The position numbers and the translations under genes were made by a program. Shown here in pieces: positions 1 to 11,700 of a stretch of DNA of 64,000 nt. Source of the DNA: Takakia lepidozioides (Eukaryota > Streptophyta > Takakiopsida > Takakiales > Takakiaceae). Each line of letters opens with the position of its first letter. The stretch's first letter is position 1. The stretch spans positions 80,313,171 through 80,377,170 of the forward strand of contig CM060732.1 in NCBI GenBank assembly GCA_030704615.1, written 5' to 3'. The notes beneath the pieces were generated by a model. The model worked only from the letters and a program-made list of their open reading frames with translations, did not search any database and had not been told where the DNA came from.

Positions 1-211
1 ACCAGCCAACCATAGGAGTGCCTGCGGTGGATGTAGGTGCAGGTGCAGGCTATGTTAGGAACCTAGTATTCCAGACCATAAGCCGCATCAGGTTCTCTAC
101 CCGGTTACCTTGTGGAGAAGGGGTTAGAGACAGGTTCATGGCCGGTTGAGTGCCAGTTTGTCAACACGGAGATACCACTAGTTGCTGGGGAAAGTGCCGG
201 TATGAGCACTA

Positions 212-1075
212 GTGATACTAGCGGGTATACGAGACGAGGTATGCGGTTTAGGCCACCTTCACCTCCTGTGTCTTCTACATAAGGTTCTGATTCGGATTGT
301 GAATCAAGATGACTCACACCGGCGGTGCAAGTTGTTTCCTTGTCATTGTTGTGGGACACAATGGAGGAGATGTATGGAGCCACCAAGGGGCCACGAAGGT
401 ACTCTGGGGCAGTGGGCACCATTGAGTTGGATGATTTTATCCAAGAGTTTGATAGTTTGATGTGATTTGCAGCAAATACGCAATCCACAACTGTTTACGC
501 CTTTTATGGCATGGAAGGGGCTGTTTCAGCACCTTGATTACCATGAGTTTTAACGGGGGCATGATGTTGAGATCGAGGAGTGGAGGATGTACTGGTCACC
601 CGACTATGTCTCCATCACTAGAGGTACTAGAGGCACAAGGGCAGCAGCCACACCGGCAGCTGCACCTGCACCAGCAGCTACAACAGCAGCTTTCACGATG
701 AGTAGTGGGACTAGTGGTACAACAGCTACGACGGCCACCAAAGCTACTACTGCAATAGCACCGCCGCATACGTTGTCTCTCTCCTCTAGTGACAATGGGT
801 CCAATGTCAGGCTCCCAATTGCCCTTCGTAACTGCAACCTTAAGTCCAACAGACTTAGAGGTAGAGGACGCGTCTCGTGGTTGCTATGCCGCAACCTCTT
901 GAGCAGTACTCCCTACCTACTCAGTCAATGACAAGGCCTCATCCTGCCCCATCATCTTATCCTTGATGACCTCCTCAACCCGAGAAGAATCCCCAACCTC
1001 ATCCATCACAGCCGCCTTGGCTGCCAACTCCTTCTGAACCTCGAGCACCTCCCACGTGTGCCATGGATGTCTACA
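212..1075 (+). pseudogene. decayed Gag-like retroelement fragment
   Basis: One plus-strand frame, interrupted by several stops, reads as a Gag-like segment. It contains MEEMYGATKGPRRYSGAVG, then an acidic stretch (IELDDFIQEFDSL). After a frameshift it gives residues such as EIEEWRMYWSPDYVS, then a Thr/Ala-rich low-complexity part and a Pro-rich tail (about 905-1070). The order (acidic helix, Trp-rich segment, low-complexity linker) reminds me of Gag regions of plant LTR retrotransposons. No zinc knuckle or protease is visible, so the family is not proven. At least five stops make it non-functional. The first 200 bases and 1-212 hold nothing else I recognise. Confidence 0.3.
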
Positions 1076-2790
1076 CCCTTTCCAATACGTTTGCAACTTG
1101 ACTTGGAGGTATTCTTATGAGGACGCGTCGTCCACACAACGTTGTTTGTCTAAATCCAGGTTGGTGGATCAGACGGGTTGAACTCCCAAACTTTACTTCA
1201 ACTATATTTATAGCTCTCCACATTGTCGGGTGTACCACCTTTAGTTCTCTACCACTCCACAACTTAGACTTGGTGATACCGAGGACTTGACTTGTCACGA
1301 ACGAATTCTAAAATTGCCACACCCATCCAGATGGGATACGTCTCAGTATCTGCTGACCGAACAAGAACGAAATTTCCAACCTCAATGTCCTTGAAGGAGT
1401 TCATTGGCTCCTTAGGCTTTTGGCTCTTTGGTCCACAATATGGATGCATCTGATTCACATCTTCCTCCTCTTCCGCCTCTTCATCAATTTCAACCCTAAT
1501 CCCATCTCTATCATGATTATCCTTCCATCGAGTCGAAGGCCAGAACCCTTCGTGAAGCTTGTCACTGGGAGGTGGAAAGGTTTGTCAAGTTCCACTAGAA
1601 TATCATTCCAGTATTCATCAAAGTTCTTCATGATGGCTCCATAGTTGTTGTCCAGCTCCATTCCACGTCTCCAAAAGTCACGATACTTACATATACATAA
1701 TACCATTATAGGGCCCACCCCCGAAAGGGGGCAATAGCCGTAAGGCGAAGTGGCTCTTAGTTACGCCGGCTTTGGTTGAAGTCTCTCTCTCTTTACATAA
1801 TACCATTCACAATATGGACATTTTTCTCACGAGATTCCTCTTTGCTCTTACCTTCTCAAATAGGTTTTAGCAAAACATGTACTGTCTCCCTCTTTAGGAG
1901 AAGGGGAGACCTCCCGTCCTCCGCCACCTTCCACATTTTCACAGCACCCTGTTTTGGAAGCCAGTCAGCGTCGGTACCCGATTTCTTGTATTTCATTACT
2001 GGCCAACCCTCACCACCAACATAAATCAAAAAATATGCATCTATGCCATCCCGATCAGCCTGTCGTTCTCGTCAATTACATACCCGTCCACATACTTCTT
2101 GAAATCTGAACCTCATGTATCAACTAAGGAATGAATGAGGGGTGTTGAGACTCCATAAACAAACACATGAGATCCGCCATGATATATGTGTTGTTCTGTT
2201 TTAGCTTCCTCGAGAGATAACTAAAGTATGCATCAATGCCCTTGTGCGTATGACCTACCATCATGATCCCTTCAAAAAACCCTCTCACTGGCAGAAGCGA
2301 CAGAAATGCCAGCATCCATCAATTCTTGTTGTCCTTTACGCAATTGTCCATTTGTAGATTGAGTCAACGTGGTAATGGCTTTGGTCCACCTTGCCCTTCA
2401 ATAATAAAGGGCTTGAGAGCTCTTCCACACCTCGATTTTTCCCTCATGATGGTTTTAAAAAATGAGTTTTGCATTGGTGAATCGAAAATCTTTCATTTTT
2501 CATGGCACGGTGGTTTTTCAAGTTGCCGAAGACAACGAGCCAACGAACTGACCGTAAAGTTGGGATTATTCGACCAGAATTCGTTAGAGAACTGAGCATA
2601 GGCACCATCACCATGTCCGTGGATCATCATGCCTATCAGTGATATTGGCAGCTGCCCTAGACCAGATATCGTCTTGTTTCTTACTTGTAACCTTGGCAAC
2701 GCAGTCTTTGAATGGTCCATCTTATCGTGAGTAATATATAGAAATTCCTCCCCCATCATCGTTGACTCATTCCTCCAACTGTGATAAAGC
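1071..2790 (-). pseudogene. transposon-derived ORF, DUF7869-type
   Basis: Read on the minus strand, collinear pieces of one protein follow each other. About 2759-2493 has THDKMDHSK and GLGQLPISLIGMMIHGHGD. About 2315-2124 has the hallmark VGHTHKGIDAYFSYLSRKL. Then come 1718-1455 (NFDEYWNDILVELDKPFHLP) and 1458-1264 (VGNFVLVRSADTETYPIWMGV, a chromo/BAH-like segment). The DKMDHSK and VGHTHxDID motifs are typical of the DUF7869 proteins found in many plant and animal transposon-like genes. The pieces lie in different frames with stops between them, so the gene is dead. The family's nuclease mechanism is not known to me. Its upstream (N-terminal) part should lie above 2790 but I see no recognisable coding there. 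Confidence 0.65.
1694..1807. mobile_element. 100-bp SINE-like insertion with 14-bp target duplication
   Basis: The sequence TACATAATACCATT occurs exactly at 1694-1707 and again at 1794-1807. The 86 bases between start with a C/G-rich head (1708-1740), include a stretch that could be a weak tRNA-like A/B box region (about 1745-1775), and end in a CT/T-rich run. A long perfect flanking duplication plus a short body and pyrimidine tail fits a small retroposon inserted by LINE machinery. It interrupts the DUF7869-type relic. The SINE call is inference; the duplication is directly seen. Confidence 0.5.
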
Positions 2791-3240
2791 CTTCAACATG
2801 ACTCTTGATGCTTCGAGTGTCTCTCCAATTTTTTCTTATGTTTTTTCTGCTCCTCAATTCGGTTGACTGATTTGTGGATTAAGTCTTTAAAGATCTCGCA
2901 ATCCGCACAGATATAAAATGCTTGGCAACATTTGTGAAGCTAGGCTTTCACCCTTAGGCAAGTCCAGATTCATGTAGTAGTTGCTTATGGGCTGTTTATA
3001 GCTGTGGTTTTGTCTCTTCTTGCTTGTAGGTTTCTTTTGGTTTCATAAACTCTTTGAGCTTTTCACAGTGATTATGAAGTACCATCTTGTTTCATTGCTT
3101 GTTTTGTTTGCTATTTTCATCTTCTCTTCAGGCTTTCCATAGACGTCATAATCCTTCTTAATTTTACTGCCCTTTATACTATGAGATATGTGGGGCATTG
3201 AACTGTCTATTCATTTGCTAAAGTGGGCTACAATACTTAT
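2791..3240. other. no recognisable gene
   Basis: I see no coding similarity in this stretch. It lies between the minus-strand transposon relic and the plus-strand LINE fragment and is probably degraded transposon sequence. Confidence 0.4.
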
Positions 3241-3259
3241 CTTTCCTCGTTATTCTATG

Positions 3260-4250
3260 GAAGATAAGCTGTATGAAAAATGGGTTCATCTTTTCTCTTC
3301 CACAGAGGGCTTGGCATTCCATCTGGTCTGAAATCTGACATCCGCACAAAGCTGTGAAATTAAGTGTCTTTTTATGGAGGCTATCTCACTGCATTCTCCT
3401 TGTGGCGTGTCATATGCTGGTTCCTCCATTGGTTACTTGTTCCATGTGCCTCTCTCGGTTGCCTGAGACTCTCGAGCATTGTATGTTGTCTTGTAACTTT
3501 GCTCGACAGGTTTGGAGAAGAATCCGATCCATTCTCCTTCCTTGGAGAACAATTGACATCAGCGACCAGACTCTATTTGTTTTTAACATCTATAATGGGG
3601 TCGCATGGTTGTCTTCTCAGCTCTGGAATTGTTTCAGGGCCTTGGGTCTGTGGCACATCTGGAAAACCAGATGTTCTTGGATCTATGATGGTAAACCCCC
3701 CTGCCTTTTCGCCACTCTTGCTCGTTTACATTTTGATCTAATTATTCAAGGCCGAAAATTGTGGAATCTGTTGGTCTTAGCAGTACACAGATGCTCTGAA
3801 GACAAACGCTCGGCCTTACTCAACGTCTTCGATGGCACTTGGACCCTTCGATGCATCCTCTGCTCCAGGGTTGGATATAGTCCTTATTGGGTCAATAAAC
3901 CTGCACCTGATGTCTGGAGAATCGCCTAGCCCATGGCCCTCCCAGGCGGATCGTGACGAATTGGAGGAGATCAATTGACTGCAAGAACATAGATTCTAAA
4001 GTGAAGGCACACCTCAACTTCGAGCCGATGCGTATGAAGCGTAGTTAACTCGGTGCCTCCCTCAGGCACTTAGGCTTGCAGCTTCTTGGCTTGTAGTTGG
4101 TTTTTCATATAGTTTGTAGGACTCTAATTTGTTTAGTTGGTGGCTTTTGGGGACCTTTCTTAGTCTCTTCTCTTTTCTCGGTTGCACTTCTGTTTGTGCT
4201 TTTGCTGGTATGCTCAAATCTTCCACAGTAGATGATATTGCATTTTGAAA
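3260..4250 (+). pseudogene. LINE 3' end with reverse-transcriptase zinc-binding domain
   Basis: The frame 3354-3929 encodes KLSVFLWRLSHCILLVA, then CSMCLSRLPETLEHCMLSC and WRRIRSILLPW. It carries the Cys-x2-Cys ... His-x3-Cys arrangement of the zf-RVT domain that follows the reverse transcriptase in plant non-LTR retrotransposons. The tail (WHIWKTRCSWIYDG) matches the usual LINE C terminus. No reverse-transcriptase core with the FADD/YADD motif lies upstream, so this is a 5'-truncated copy, as is normal for LINEs. The 3' untranslated part probably runs to about 4250. Immediately upstream (3260-3350) a broken frame may continue the protein. Confidence 0.7.
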
Positions 4251-4299
4251 TCTTGGAAATTTTATGGCTCAGGATGAGCCTTAGCACCTGGCTCACACA

Positions 4300-5348
4300 G
4301 TGAGGAAAATGCCAAGACTGAGCCGAGCCATGGCACAGCTTGCCATGTTTTTTTCAACAAAGCCATGCAACACAACACAATATGTTGCCAGACGATAATT
4401 AAATAAGACACAACATTCAGGAAAAGTTTAAATAGTGATTTTAAAGATATTTGAACATGTAGTATGCTGCCATGTTTAAGTAAATAAATAATTAAAGGGG
4501 ACAGCGGCATGGTAGCTCATATTAAAAACATGGATTTTCTCTTAAAACTTAAGAATCGGAACTGGGTCCGTGAGTGGGTAATTGAGCACTTGGAGAAGTG
4601 ATGGTTTGCTGCATCAGCTTTTCTGCCAATCCATGGGTCATGGAATATACTTAACGGTGATGTTTCAATCTCAGGAGACGGCATCTAAAGCTCTTGCCTT
4701 TAACCCTCATTTGTCTTCACATAAGATTCATATATTCCCTTGGTCTCAAGATTGGGGTCATCAATGGTTAATTTGTTTTGTTTTGTTTTGTAGCGTTGAG
4801 ATATCCCAAACTGCGAGGGCCCAGTCTTGGTTGGTACCTTTGGAAAGCCCTCGATGAGGAGGGGTGCACCGGCTTGGTCTCATGATTTTTGGACCTGCGG
4901 TGTGGAGATGTCGAATTTCAAGTACTTTTGGTCGCTGGAAATTCGGGAAAAATAGCAACGTGGGCTTTTCTGGGACAATGATTGGAGGCTCGACCAGAGA
5001 TATATCAATAATGATTGATATATCTCACATGGCCTTATTACATAAGCCCCCCCTCTAATTCCTGGGCCACAGTAATTCCTGGACCACTCTAGAATTAACA
5101 GGGCCCCAATGAAACTGCTCTTATTCCTGGACTATACACATGGCCTTATTACAGAAGCCCCCCCTCTAATTCATGGGCCACAGTAGTTCCTAGACCACTC
5201 TAGAATTAACAGGGCCCCAATAAAACTGCTCTACATATTGAATTACTGTCTGGCAACATATTGTGTTGTGTTGCATGGCTTTGTTGAAAAAAACATGGCA
5301 GGCTGTGCCATGGCTCAGAGCTCAGTCTTGGCACTTTCCTCATTGTGT
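4300..5348. repeat. fold-back element with about 105-bp inverted arms
   Basis: The arm at about 4300-4402 and the arm at about 5234-5348 are reverse complements with only a few differences. Both contain the string CAACATATTGTGTTGTGTTG in one orientation or the other, the A-run next to CATGGC, and a GCTCAG stretch. The roughly 830 bases between them hold a short piece resembling the N-terminal domain of LINE ORF1 (about 4640-4770, residues such as IHIFPWSQDWG, weak) and a 111-bp tandem duplication. The arrangement is that of a MITE or fold-back transposon. No clear target duplication was identified. Confidence 0.7.
5026..5234. repeat. 111-bp tandem duplication (two copies)
   Basis: The unit starting CACATGGCCTTATTAC at 5026 recurs at 5137. 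Both copies carry CCCCCCTCTAATTC, the CCACTCTAGAATTAACAGGG segment and AAACTGCTCT. The second copy is truncated by about 13 bases where it meets the right arm of the fold-back element. Confidence 0.85.
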
Positions 5349-5473
5349 TCCTTGTGTGGGCCGCCACAACAGGTTGGTCAATTGGGCTCACGCTGCCACT
5401 CGCTGCCCCGTCGACACTTGAGGGCAACCGATACACAATTGCCCAGAGATTGTCGCACTCACACACCTATACC

Positions 5474-5481
5474 TATATAAA
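5474..5481 (+). promoter_or_regulatory. TATA box of the chalcone-synthase-like gene
   Basis: TATATAAA lies about 230 bases upstream of the ATG at 5711. A pyrimidine-rich leader follows (CTCTCTAT repeats), which is common in plant 5' untranslated regions. The position is consistent with a transcription start near 5505-5515. The right arm of the fold-back element ends about 125 bases upstream, so the transposon may have supplied or displaced distal promoter sequence. Confidence 0.5.
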
Positions 5482-5710
5482 CCTTTCCTCTCTATCCCTC
5501 TCTATCGTAATCACTTCTTTCTCTACTTAGCTTCTCTACACTCCACTTGCCTTGCTCATTACTACGCCTCCATATCTGCACCCAGAGTTGGGTAAAATTC
5601 CCCTTTGGCCGCTCTCAGATCTCCCTCTCGAGAATCCGATTTTGAGCTGCGCTTTGAACACTCATTTTAGAGTCTGTGTATTGTCGAGTCTCAGAGACCC
5701 ATCAGGTATA

Positions 5711-5909
5711 ATGGCGTCAAATGGGCATATCGAGTCTTATGGCACGGGTCGCAGGGCACAACCTCGAGCAGAGGGGCCGGCAACAGTGATGACCATTGGT
5801 ACAACTAATCCTTCGACAGTGCATGAGCAGAGCACCTACACTGACTACTACTTCGATGCTACAAATTGCAACCACAAGACCGCCCTCAAAGCCAAGTTCA
5901 AACATATCT
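5711..5909 (+). pseudogene. chalcone-synthase-like type III polyketide synthase, exon 1
   Basis: Translation from 5711 gives [20 protein letters not shown], then [20 protein letters not shown], then [20 protein letters not shown] and KHIC. This is the N-terminal region of plant chalcone-synthase-type enzymes, which condense malonyl-CoA onto a CoA starter in the cytosol. The exon ends after the first base of a Cys codon, followed by GTGAGT; this is the conserved intron position of the CHS family. The start is chosen because it opens the family homology and has a good context; the 52 codons in frame upstream lack homology. The next exon is about 10.3 kb away beyond nested transposons and is truncated and frameshifted, so the gene as a whole is a pseudogene even though this exon is intact. 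Confidence 0.82.
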
Positions 5910-6075
5910 GTGAGTACAATCTTATGCTTGACTCATGAGAAAAGAAAAAAGAAAAAAGAAAAATGGAACTTTATAACGTCCGCATCTGGAAAGCATCATG
6001 AACTGTCCATGGATCTAAAGTTTACATCACCTAGATTTCCAGGAATTGTTGAAAAACATGAACATCTAAAGCTAC
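5910..6075 (+). other. remnant of the CHS-like intron
   Basis: GTGAGT at 5910 opens the intron. The A-rich sequence up to 6075 has no coding potential. It ends at the left edge of the copia LTR, whose immediate flank is GCTAC. Confidence 0.6.
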
Positions 6076-6369
6076 TGTAGACACTCACAACAACAACAGA
6101 TTCATATACATGACCAGGCGGTGAGAAGAAACAACGTACTAAAGAATAGTACGCTCAAGAGTGAATAGAATGAATATAACGAAAAACATGAGAAGGTTAT
6201 ATACAATGAGAGTCCTGTGGAGAGGCTGGGCTTCTAGTCGCTATTCATAGTAAGAGATAAGGATCACGGTCAATGTGCAATTAAACACCGTCGTGGGTAG
6301 GTAACCAGACCTGATCTAATCCTACAAATATGGGAGAGTTGTCGAGGGAAGAAATTGCACATTCTAACA
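6076..6369 (-). repeat. 3' LTR of the Ty1-copia element
   Basis: On the minus strand the segment begins TGTTAGAATG and ends GTGTCTACA, so it has the TG...CA ends of an LTR. It starts eight bases beyond the end of the RNase H reading frame, after a purine-rich AGCAGGAG tract that would be the polypurine tract. A TATATAACC box sits inside (minus strand, about 6193-6201). It is 294 bases long. No matching 5' LTR is present at the other end of the element, so the LTR limits rest on the TG/CA ends and the tract alone. Confidence 0.65.
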
Positions 6370-6376
6370 CTCCTGC

Positions 6377-8485
6377 TCAGTTTTGAACCCGACTTAGAGG
6401 CCTTATTTGTAGCTTTTCCCTATGAAGTTCAAAGCTTGCCCTTGGTAGCGGCTTGATAAAAATATCTGCAGCCTGCAATTTAGTTGGACAGTAGTCCAAC
6501 AAAATTTCTTCCTCCTCCACTTTCTCTCGAATGAAGTGAAACTGAGTTGCTATGTGCTTGGATCTTCCGTGAAACTTGGGAAACTTAGCCAGTGCAATGC
6601 AACTCTGATTGTCACATTTGAGGTTGAGAGGATCAATTTGCTTCATTCCAATGTTATAGAGTAATCTCCTCAACCAAATGGTTTCCTTGACAGCTTTTGT
6701 GGCAGCCATGTACTCAGCCTCTGTGCTTGATAGGGTCGTGGCTGTTTGTTTCTTGCTGTGCCAGGAAATAACCCCGCCATTCAAGGTAAAACAGTAACCA
6801 GATGTGGACTTCCTTGCATCCACATCCCCTGCATAGTCCGAATCGCAATATCCTTGCAAAATCCCAGATTTGCTACCTGTCTCACCTGTGCCTAATGTAA
6901 TACCAAAGTCAACAGTGCCTTTGATATACCTGAACACACGCTTGACCGCAACCCAATGGAGGTAACCTGGATTTTCCATAAAGCGACTTAACAGCCTACC
7001 GCAAAGGCAAGATCAGGTCGATATGGTATTCCTTTCATCTGCTCCTGCTCTTTAGCTGAGGTTGGACACATATCAATGGACAACTTCGAGTTTGCTTCCA
7101 TGGGTATGGCTACAGGCTTACAATCCTCCATCTTGAATTCCTGCAGCACATTCTCCGAGTAGCGTTTCTGACTGATATGGATTGTTCTTTTCTCCCTGTT
7201 TCGGATGATGTGGATTCCAATATAGTAGTTGATATCCCCATAATCTACCATCTCAAATTCTGAAGCGAGCTCCTTCTTCACCTCATTAAGAAAGGTTAGA
7301 TTGTCGTTTATCAATATTGCATCGTCAACATACAAAGCAAGGATGACGAACAACTCTGCTGCTCGCTTCACATAAACGTTTGAATCCGTTTTTCCACTCC
7401 AAAACCCTTGAGCCAACAAATATCGATCGATTCGTTGGTACCAAGCTCGTGAGGATTGCTTCAATCCATACAGAGATTTCTTGAGCTTGCATACTTTTCC
7501 TTCGGCTCCTTCAACAACAAAACCTTCAGGCTGTTGCATATAAATCTCTTCTTTCAAATCACCATTTAGGAATGCTATTTTAACGTCCATTTGATGTATC
7601 TCCAAATCTTGTTCTGCTGCAAGAGCCAGCAACGTTCTTACTGACGCCATTTTCACAACCGATGAGAAAGTATCGAAGTAATCCAATCCCTCCCGTTGTG
7701 AATATCCCTTGGCTGTCAACCTGGCCTTCAGTCTATAAACCGTCCCATTATCTTTGTACTTGATAGCAAAGACCCACTTGCAGCCTATTGCCTTCCTACT
7801 TGCTGGGAGATCAGCAAGTATCCAAGTTCCATTCTTTATGAGAGAGTCATATACTGCTTGCATAGCAGTTGTCCATCCGGTAGCATCACTTTCCAATGCT
7901 TCGTCAACATTTCCAGATACGGTAATTGCTAAGAAACTCATCGGATGACCTAGGGTTTCTCAGACTTTTAGTGAAGACTTTTGAGTTCTTACCTTGACGT
8001 TGTCCAGACAACTGAGGTGTTCATTTGCTCCTGCTGAAGGTGATTGTCCAGAGGAAGAGGCTACTGCTTTGACATCTTCATGTGAATCTTCCTCGACTGC
8101 TGTTCTCAAATCATCACGATATGCAATGCTATCACATGTCGACTCTTTGTCATCAAGATCAATCTGCATATTTACTTCTTGCAGTCTCTTCATCGTGTGG
8201 AGCATCATGGATCTGATTTTCTTGAACCTGCTCTTCAAGTTCCCTCCTTGTAAAACACTCAATAGGGTTGACATGAAATAAATCCCAAAGATTCCACAAT
8301 TCTATGTCACCATGAGATTTCAACTCCTGTCCCTGTATTGTATTGAATTCATCAAATACCACATCCCTACTAAGGAACACCTTCCTCGTGCTTGGATTAA
8401 ACATTTTGTATCCCTTCGCTTCTTCACTATAGCGGGCCCACAAAAATACACTCCACGCTTTTAGCCTGGGGGGTGCACTCTTCAT
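6377..8485 (-). pseudogene. Ty1-copia Pol: integrase tail, reverse transcriptase, RNase H
   Basis: From high to low coordinates on the minus strand: 8485-8159 is the integrase C terminus (PPRLKAWSVFL..., then YSEEAKGYKMFNP and VFLSRDVVFDE). 7941-6988 is the reverse transcriptase, with GCKWVFAIKYKDNG, MDVKIAFLNGDL, SLYGLKQSSRAWY and the catalytic LYVDDAILI. 6979-6377 is RNase H (YCDSDYAGDVDARKSTSGYC, SSTEAEYMAATKAVKETIWL, TKLQAADIFIKPL). Small frame breaks occur at about 6985 and 7950-8160. The integrase catalytic core (DDE) is missing: upstream of 8485 the copia sequence stops at unrelated DNA and resumes only at 15.6 kb. The element lies inside the CHS-like gene in opposite orientation. Confidence 0.9.
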
Positions 8486-8489
8486 AAAC

Positions 8490-8746
8490 TGTGTGTATCA
8501 CGTGCGTTCGCCGCCTAATAAAAAAACCCCCTGTATACGGGTCCTTGGATAATTTATACCCCCTCTGTACATACTTTTTGAAGATTATAAAACCCCCTCC
8601 TGTAAATATACAAAATATTTTTAAAAAATACCCCCTTTATGTATATTCCCATTTTTTAATCATTAAAAAATACCCTCCAATATGTACATGTATGTTTTTA
8701 TATTATATCGAATTTATTCATTTAAAACATAATAAAATCTAATTAA
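8490..8746. repeat. AT-rich stretch with repeated TACCCCCT motif
   Basis: TACCCCC/AACCCCC blocks separated by AT-rich spacers recur about seven times between 8525 and 8680, each close to TGTAC or TGTAT. This lies exactly where copia homology stops and looks like a subterminal region of the inserted element. A motif array beside a transposon end is often a transposase-binding region, but that is inference. Confidence 0.4.
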
Positions 8747-11700
8747 TTAATTAATTATTTTTTTGCCTTTGATAAAGTTGTCAAAGACTTTTCGGTCATT
8801 TGCATCAAGTACATATGTGTTTGACTTGACATTGTACTTTAAACATGCTAATGCGATAATGGAATCCAAATCAACCATCATGTTATCCGTCAAATCGTAC
8901 GTATAGACCCCATCCTCGAACTTTTTGGTACCATGCTAATCAAATCTGCATATGAGAAGGACGCTCCATTAAATCAACAGAATCTCTACACTCTACAAAC
9001 CGCTTATTGATTTTCCTCCGTATTCTTTTAACCCTGCCCAAATACTAAGTGCATTTGGTTGCTCCTCTATAGGTTTTCCCTGGTCTGCCTTTCCTGTTTG
9101 TAGTTTGGATCGTAGTCTCCTCATCAACAAAAAATACAGCACAATCTGAACCCAATCCCAAGCTCGTGGTTTTGTTGCTGGTAGTTGGTTTGTTTTCTCG
9201 GCAAAACAACATCTATGCACTTCTTACTCGTGTCAATCTATCCTTGGATAGAGTAGGGTTGCCATTGAGTTGGCTAACCAAAGTGCTCTTGAATATGATG
9301 TTCCCATCTACTTCGACAAATGGAACCACCGCCTTCGAACCATCTTTCTCTTGTTCAAACTCATCAATGACAGCATCCAGAGTATGTCTCAATTCACTTT
9401 GAATAAATACCTCTTCCGCATGATCATCCAAAGGTTGGCTCAAAACATCCTCCATTGAATTCGAAGGCCCGCACATCAATTCATCCTCCATGACCTCATT
9501 TTGAATATGTGTGTCTGCATTAAGATGACAAATAGAATCTATGGCATCGACATCATCACCCTCCTCTTCCATGCTTTTGAATAGCTCAACTTCCATTTGT
9601 CTCTCAATTGTCCATGGCTCATTTCACCAATCCAAGTTTGTTTGGTTTCATCCCAAGTTTATGGCATAAAAGTTGCACTTCTAGAAATCCAGTTTTCAAA
9701 GCCTCCACAACGCAATCATCCGATTGGACAGTAGAAAAGTCGGACAAATCAGCAAGGGAGATACCTGGCTTCTTCTCCAAAGAAAACCAAATGTGTTCTT
9801 GTTTTTTGTGCGCTCTTGAAAACTTAGGCCCTTTTGGATTCACCTTGCACTCGGATATGCGTGTTAATGCTCCCGCACTCTCAATCAAGTCACACCCGTC
9901 ATATGTCTTCTCATTCCGTAACATACCTCCCACTTTGCTGAAGAATATTTCACACACATCTAAACCAACAAGGCTCAAATGAACTTGCACATGATTAAAC
10001 TTATCCTTGAACAATTTGATAAGCAGAACCACGTAGTGGCATGAAATTTGTAAATCTAAGTATGCGTCCCTGCTAATGAAGAAGGATTTCAGATTATACA
10101 CCTCATGGTGGGATAGCCACAACTTCCACAATCTGAAAAAAAAAACGATACCTTCGCAGCAGATTGTACCCTCTCACACAATGACATGTGAGGAGACAAA
10201 AAAAATGTCAATGTAGCATGAAATGATGTGTAAGTAAATTTCAGTACCTTTGGTCTCTCCCTTCGATGATTCACAGTTGATTGTAACTCCCTCAAACAAG
10301 CTTGCACCTTTTGAGATGCTAGTCGTTGAGCTGCTGCCTAATTCTGTCGATCTTCTCTTTTGATATCACCTTCCCGAAGTCCATGCTTGTCCACTGAAAA
10401 TGAATGGTAGACCAATAACATATGATTCAATGTAGCAACCTCAACACCCAACACCAAAGTCTGTGATGCACTGTCTAAGGGATTTACCAATTTTTTCCCA
10501 TTGTGGATGAAGTCCTGATCATGGAGTCCGTATATATCTCCCCCGTTGCACACTCGACCTATAAACAACCATCCTTCCCAAGGGATGCAAAATCTACTTC
10601 CAGCCCCATTGACATAATCTTCTAACATCAATTTTTTCCTCCTACTATCTCCGTTTGAAGCATGCCCAATTTACAGGCCCAACCACGTCCCTCACATATT
10701 TGTCCCACAACTGCCTCACCACTTCCCATTGTGATCTCACAAAATTGTTGTCAAATCTATTGCACGTGAGCTGGATTACCAATACCAATCGAGGTAACCG
10801 TACATGTAGAGGATTTGCTATCAACACTCTGGCGTAATGGGCGACCACATTGTTTTTGAATGCCTCCACAATATGTTCGTACCCTGATTCCCCTTCTCCC
10901 ACTTGCACCACAAAATCTGAAATACATACATGGTTGTCTTGAAGCCCACAGAACTCGAGAAGGGTGTCATCCCTAGCAATCTAACGTACCAATCGCTTCA
11001 CAACAGTTTCATCTTCGGCCACCATCACTGGGATGCTTCCCATTGGAATACTTGCATCTTCCATCACATCTCTGTAAATTCCAGCCACATGCTGAAATAT
11101 ATCATCCCTTTCTCCCGCTCTATACTTCAAACCCTTCCTCAAAGACCGTCTTGTAATATCAATAGAAGGACCCCCCACATTTGAAGCCCCAAAAAATGAT
11201 GCAATCTCGGACCCCCCCAAAGCTGCACAGTCTCAAACATTGTTTTTGTGCTAGTACCATACCTCTTCCCTTGTGGAGACCTATCAATATTCTTGCCCAT
11301 ATCAACAAGAAAGTCCCACAAACTTTTTTTTCCTTCAAAATCCCCCCTCCTATGTGCATCAACAATATCACGACAAAATTTGAGAACATCTCCTCTTTCA
11401 ATTGCCTCAATCCTAGACTCCTTCAAACTCCTACATCGCACAGACAAGGATGTCACTTTGGTCCTGGCCTCCCACAATTTGAACCTCAACTGCCTCAACT
11501 CCTGCCTGTTTTTTTAAACTTGTTTGACAATCCCGGCATTTCCAAGATATGACAGCCTTCTTCCCTTGCCAGTATCTCTCTCCCCTCTACATTCCATGGC
11601 ACCTCTCTCTCTTATCTCCCCGTTGGGTAGCGTCAACACAAGTGTATGGAGTTTGTGATGAAGATGCTCCCATTGTTGATGCCACAATTAGATTGTCAAG

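Noticed and set aside
587-931. Thr/Ala-rich open frame as an independent gene
   Set aside because: It is low-complexity coding within a wider stop-ridden Gag-like relic and has no start context.
4570-4800. LINE ORF1 (DUF4283-like) fragment as a separate feature
   Set aside because: Only about 40 residues resemble the domain (ending HIFPWSQDWG). Too weak to list beyond a note in the fold-back element.
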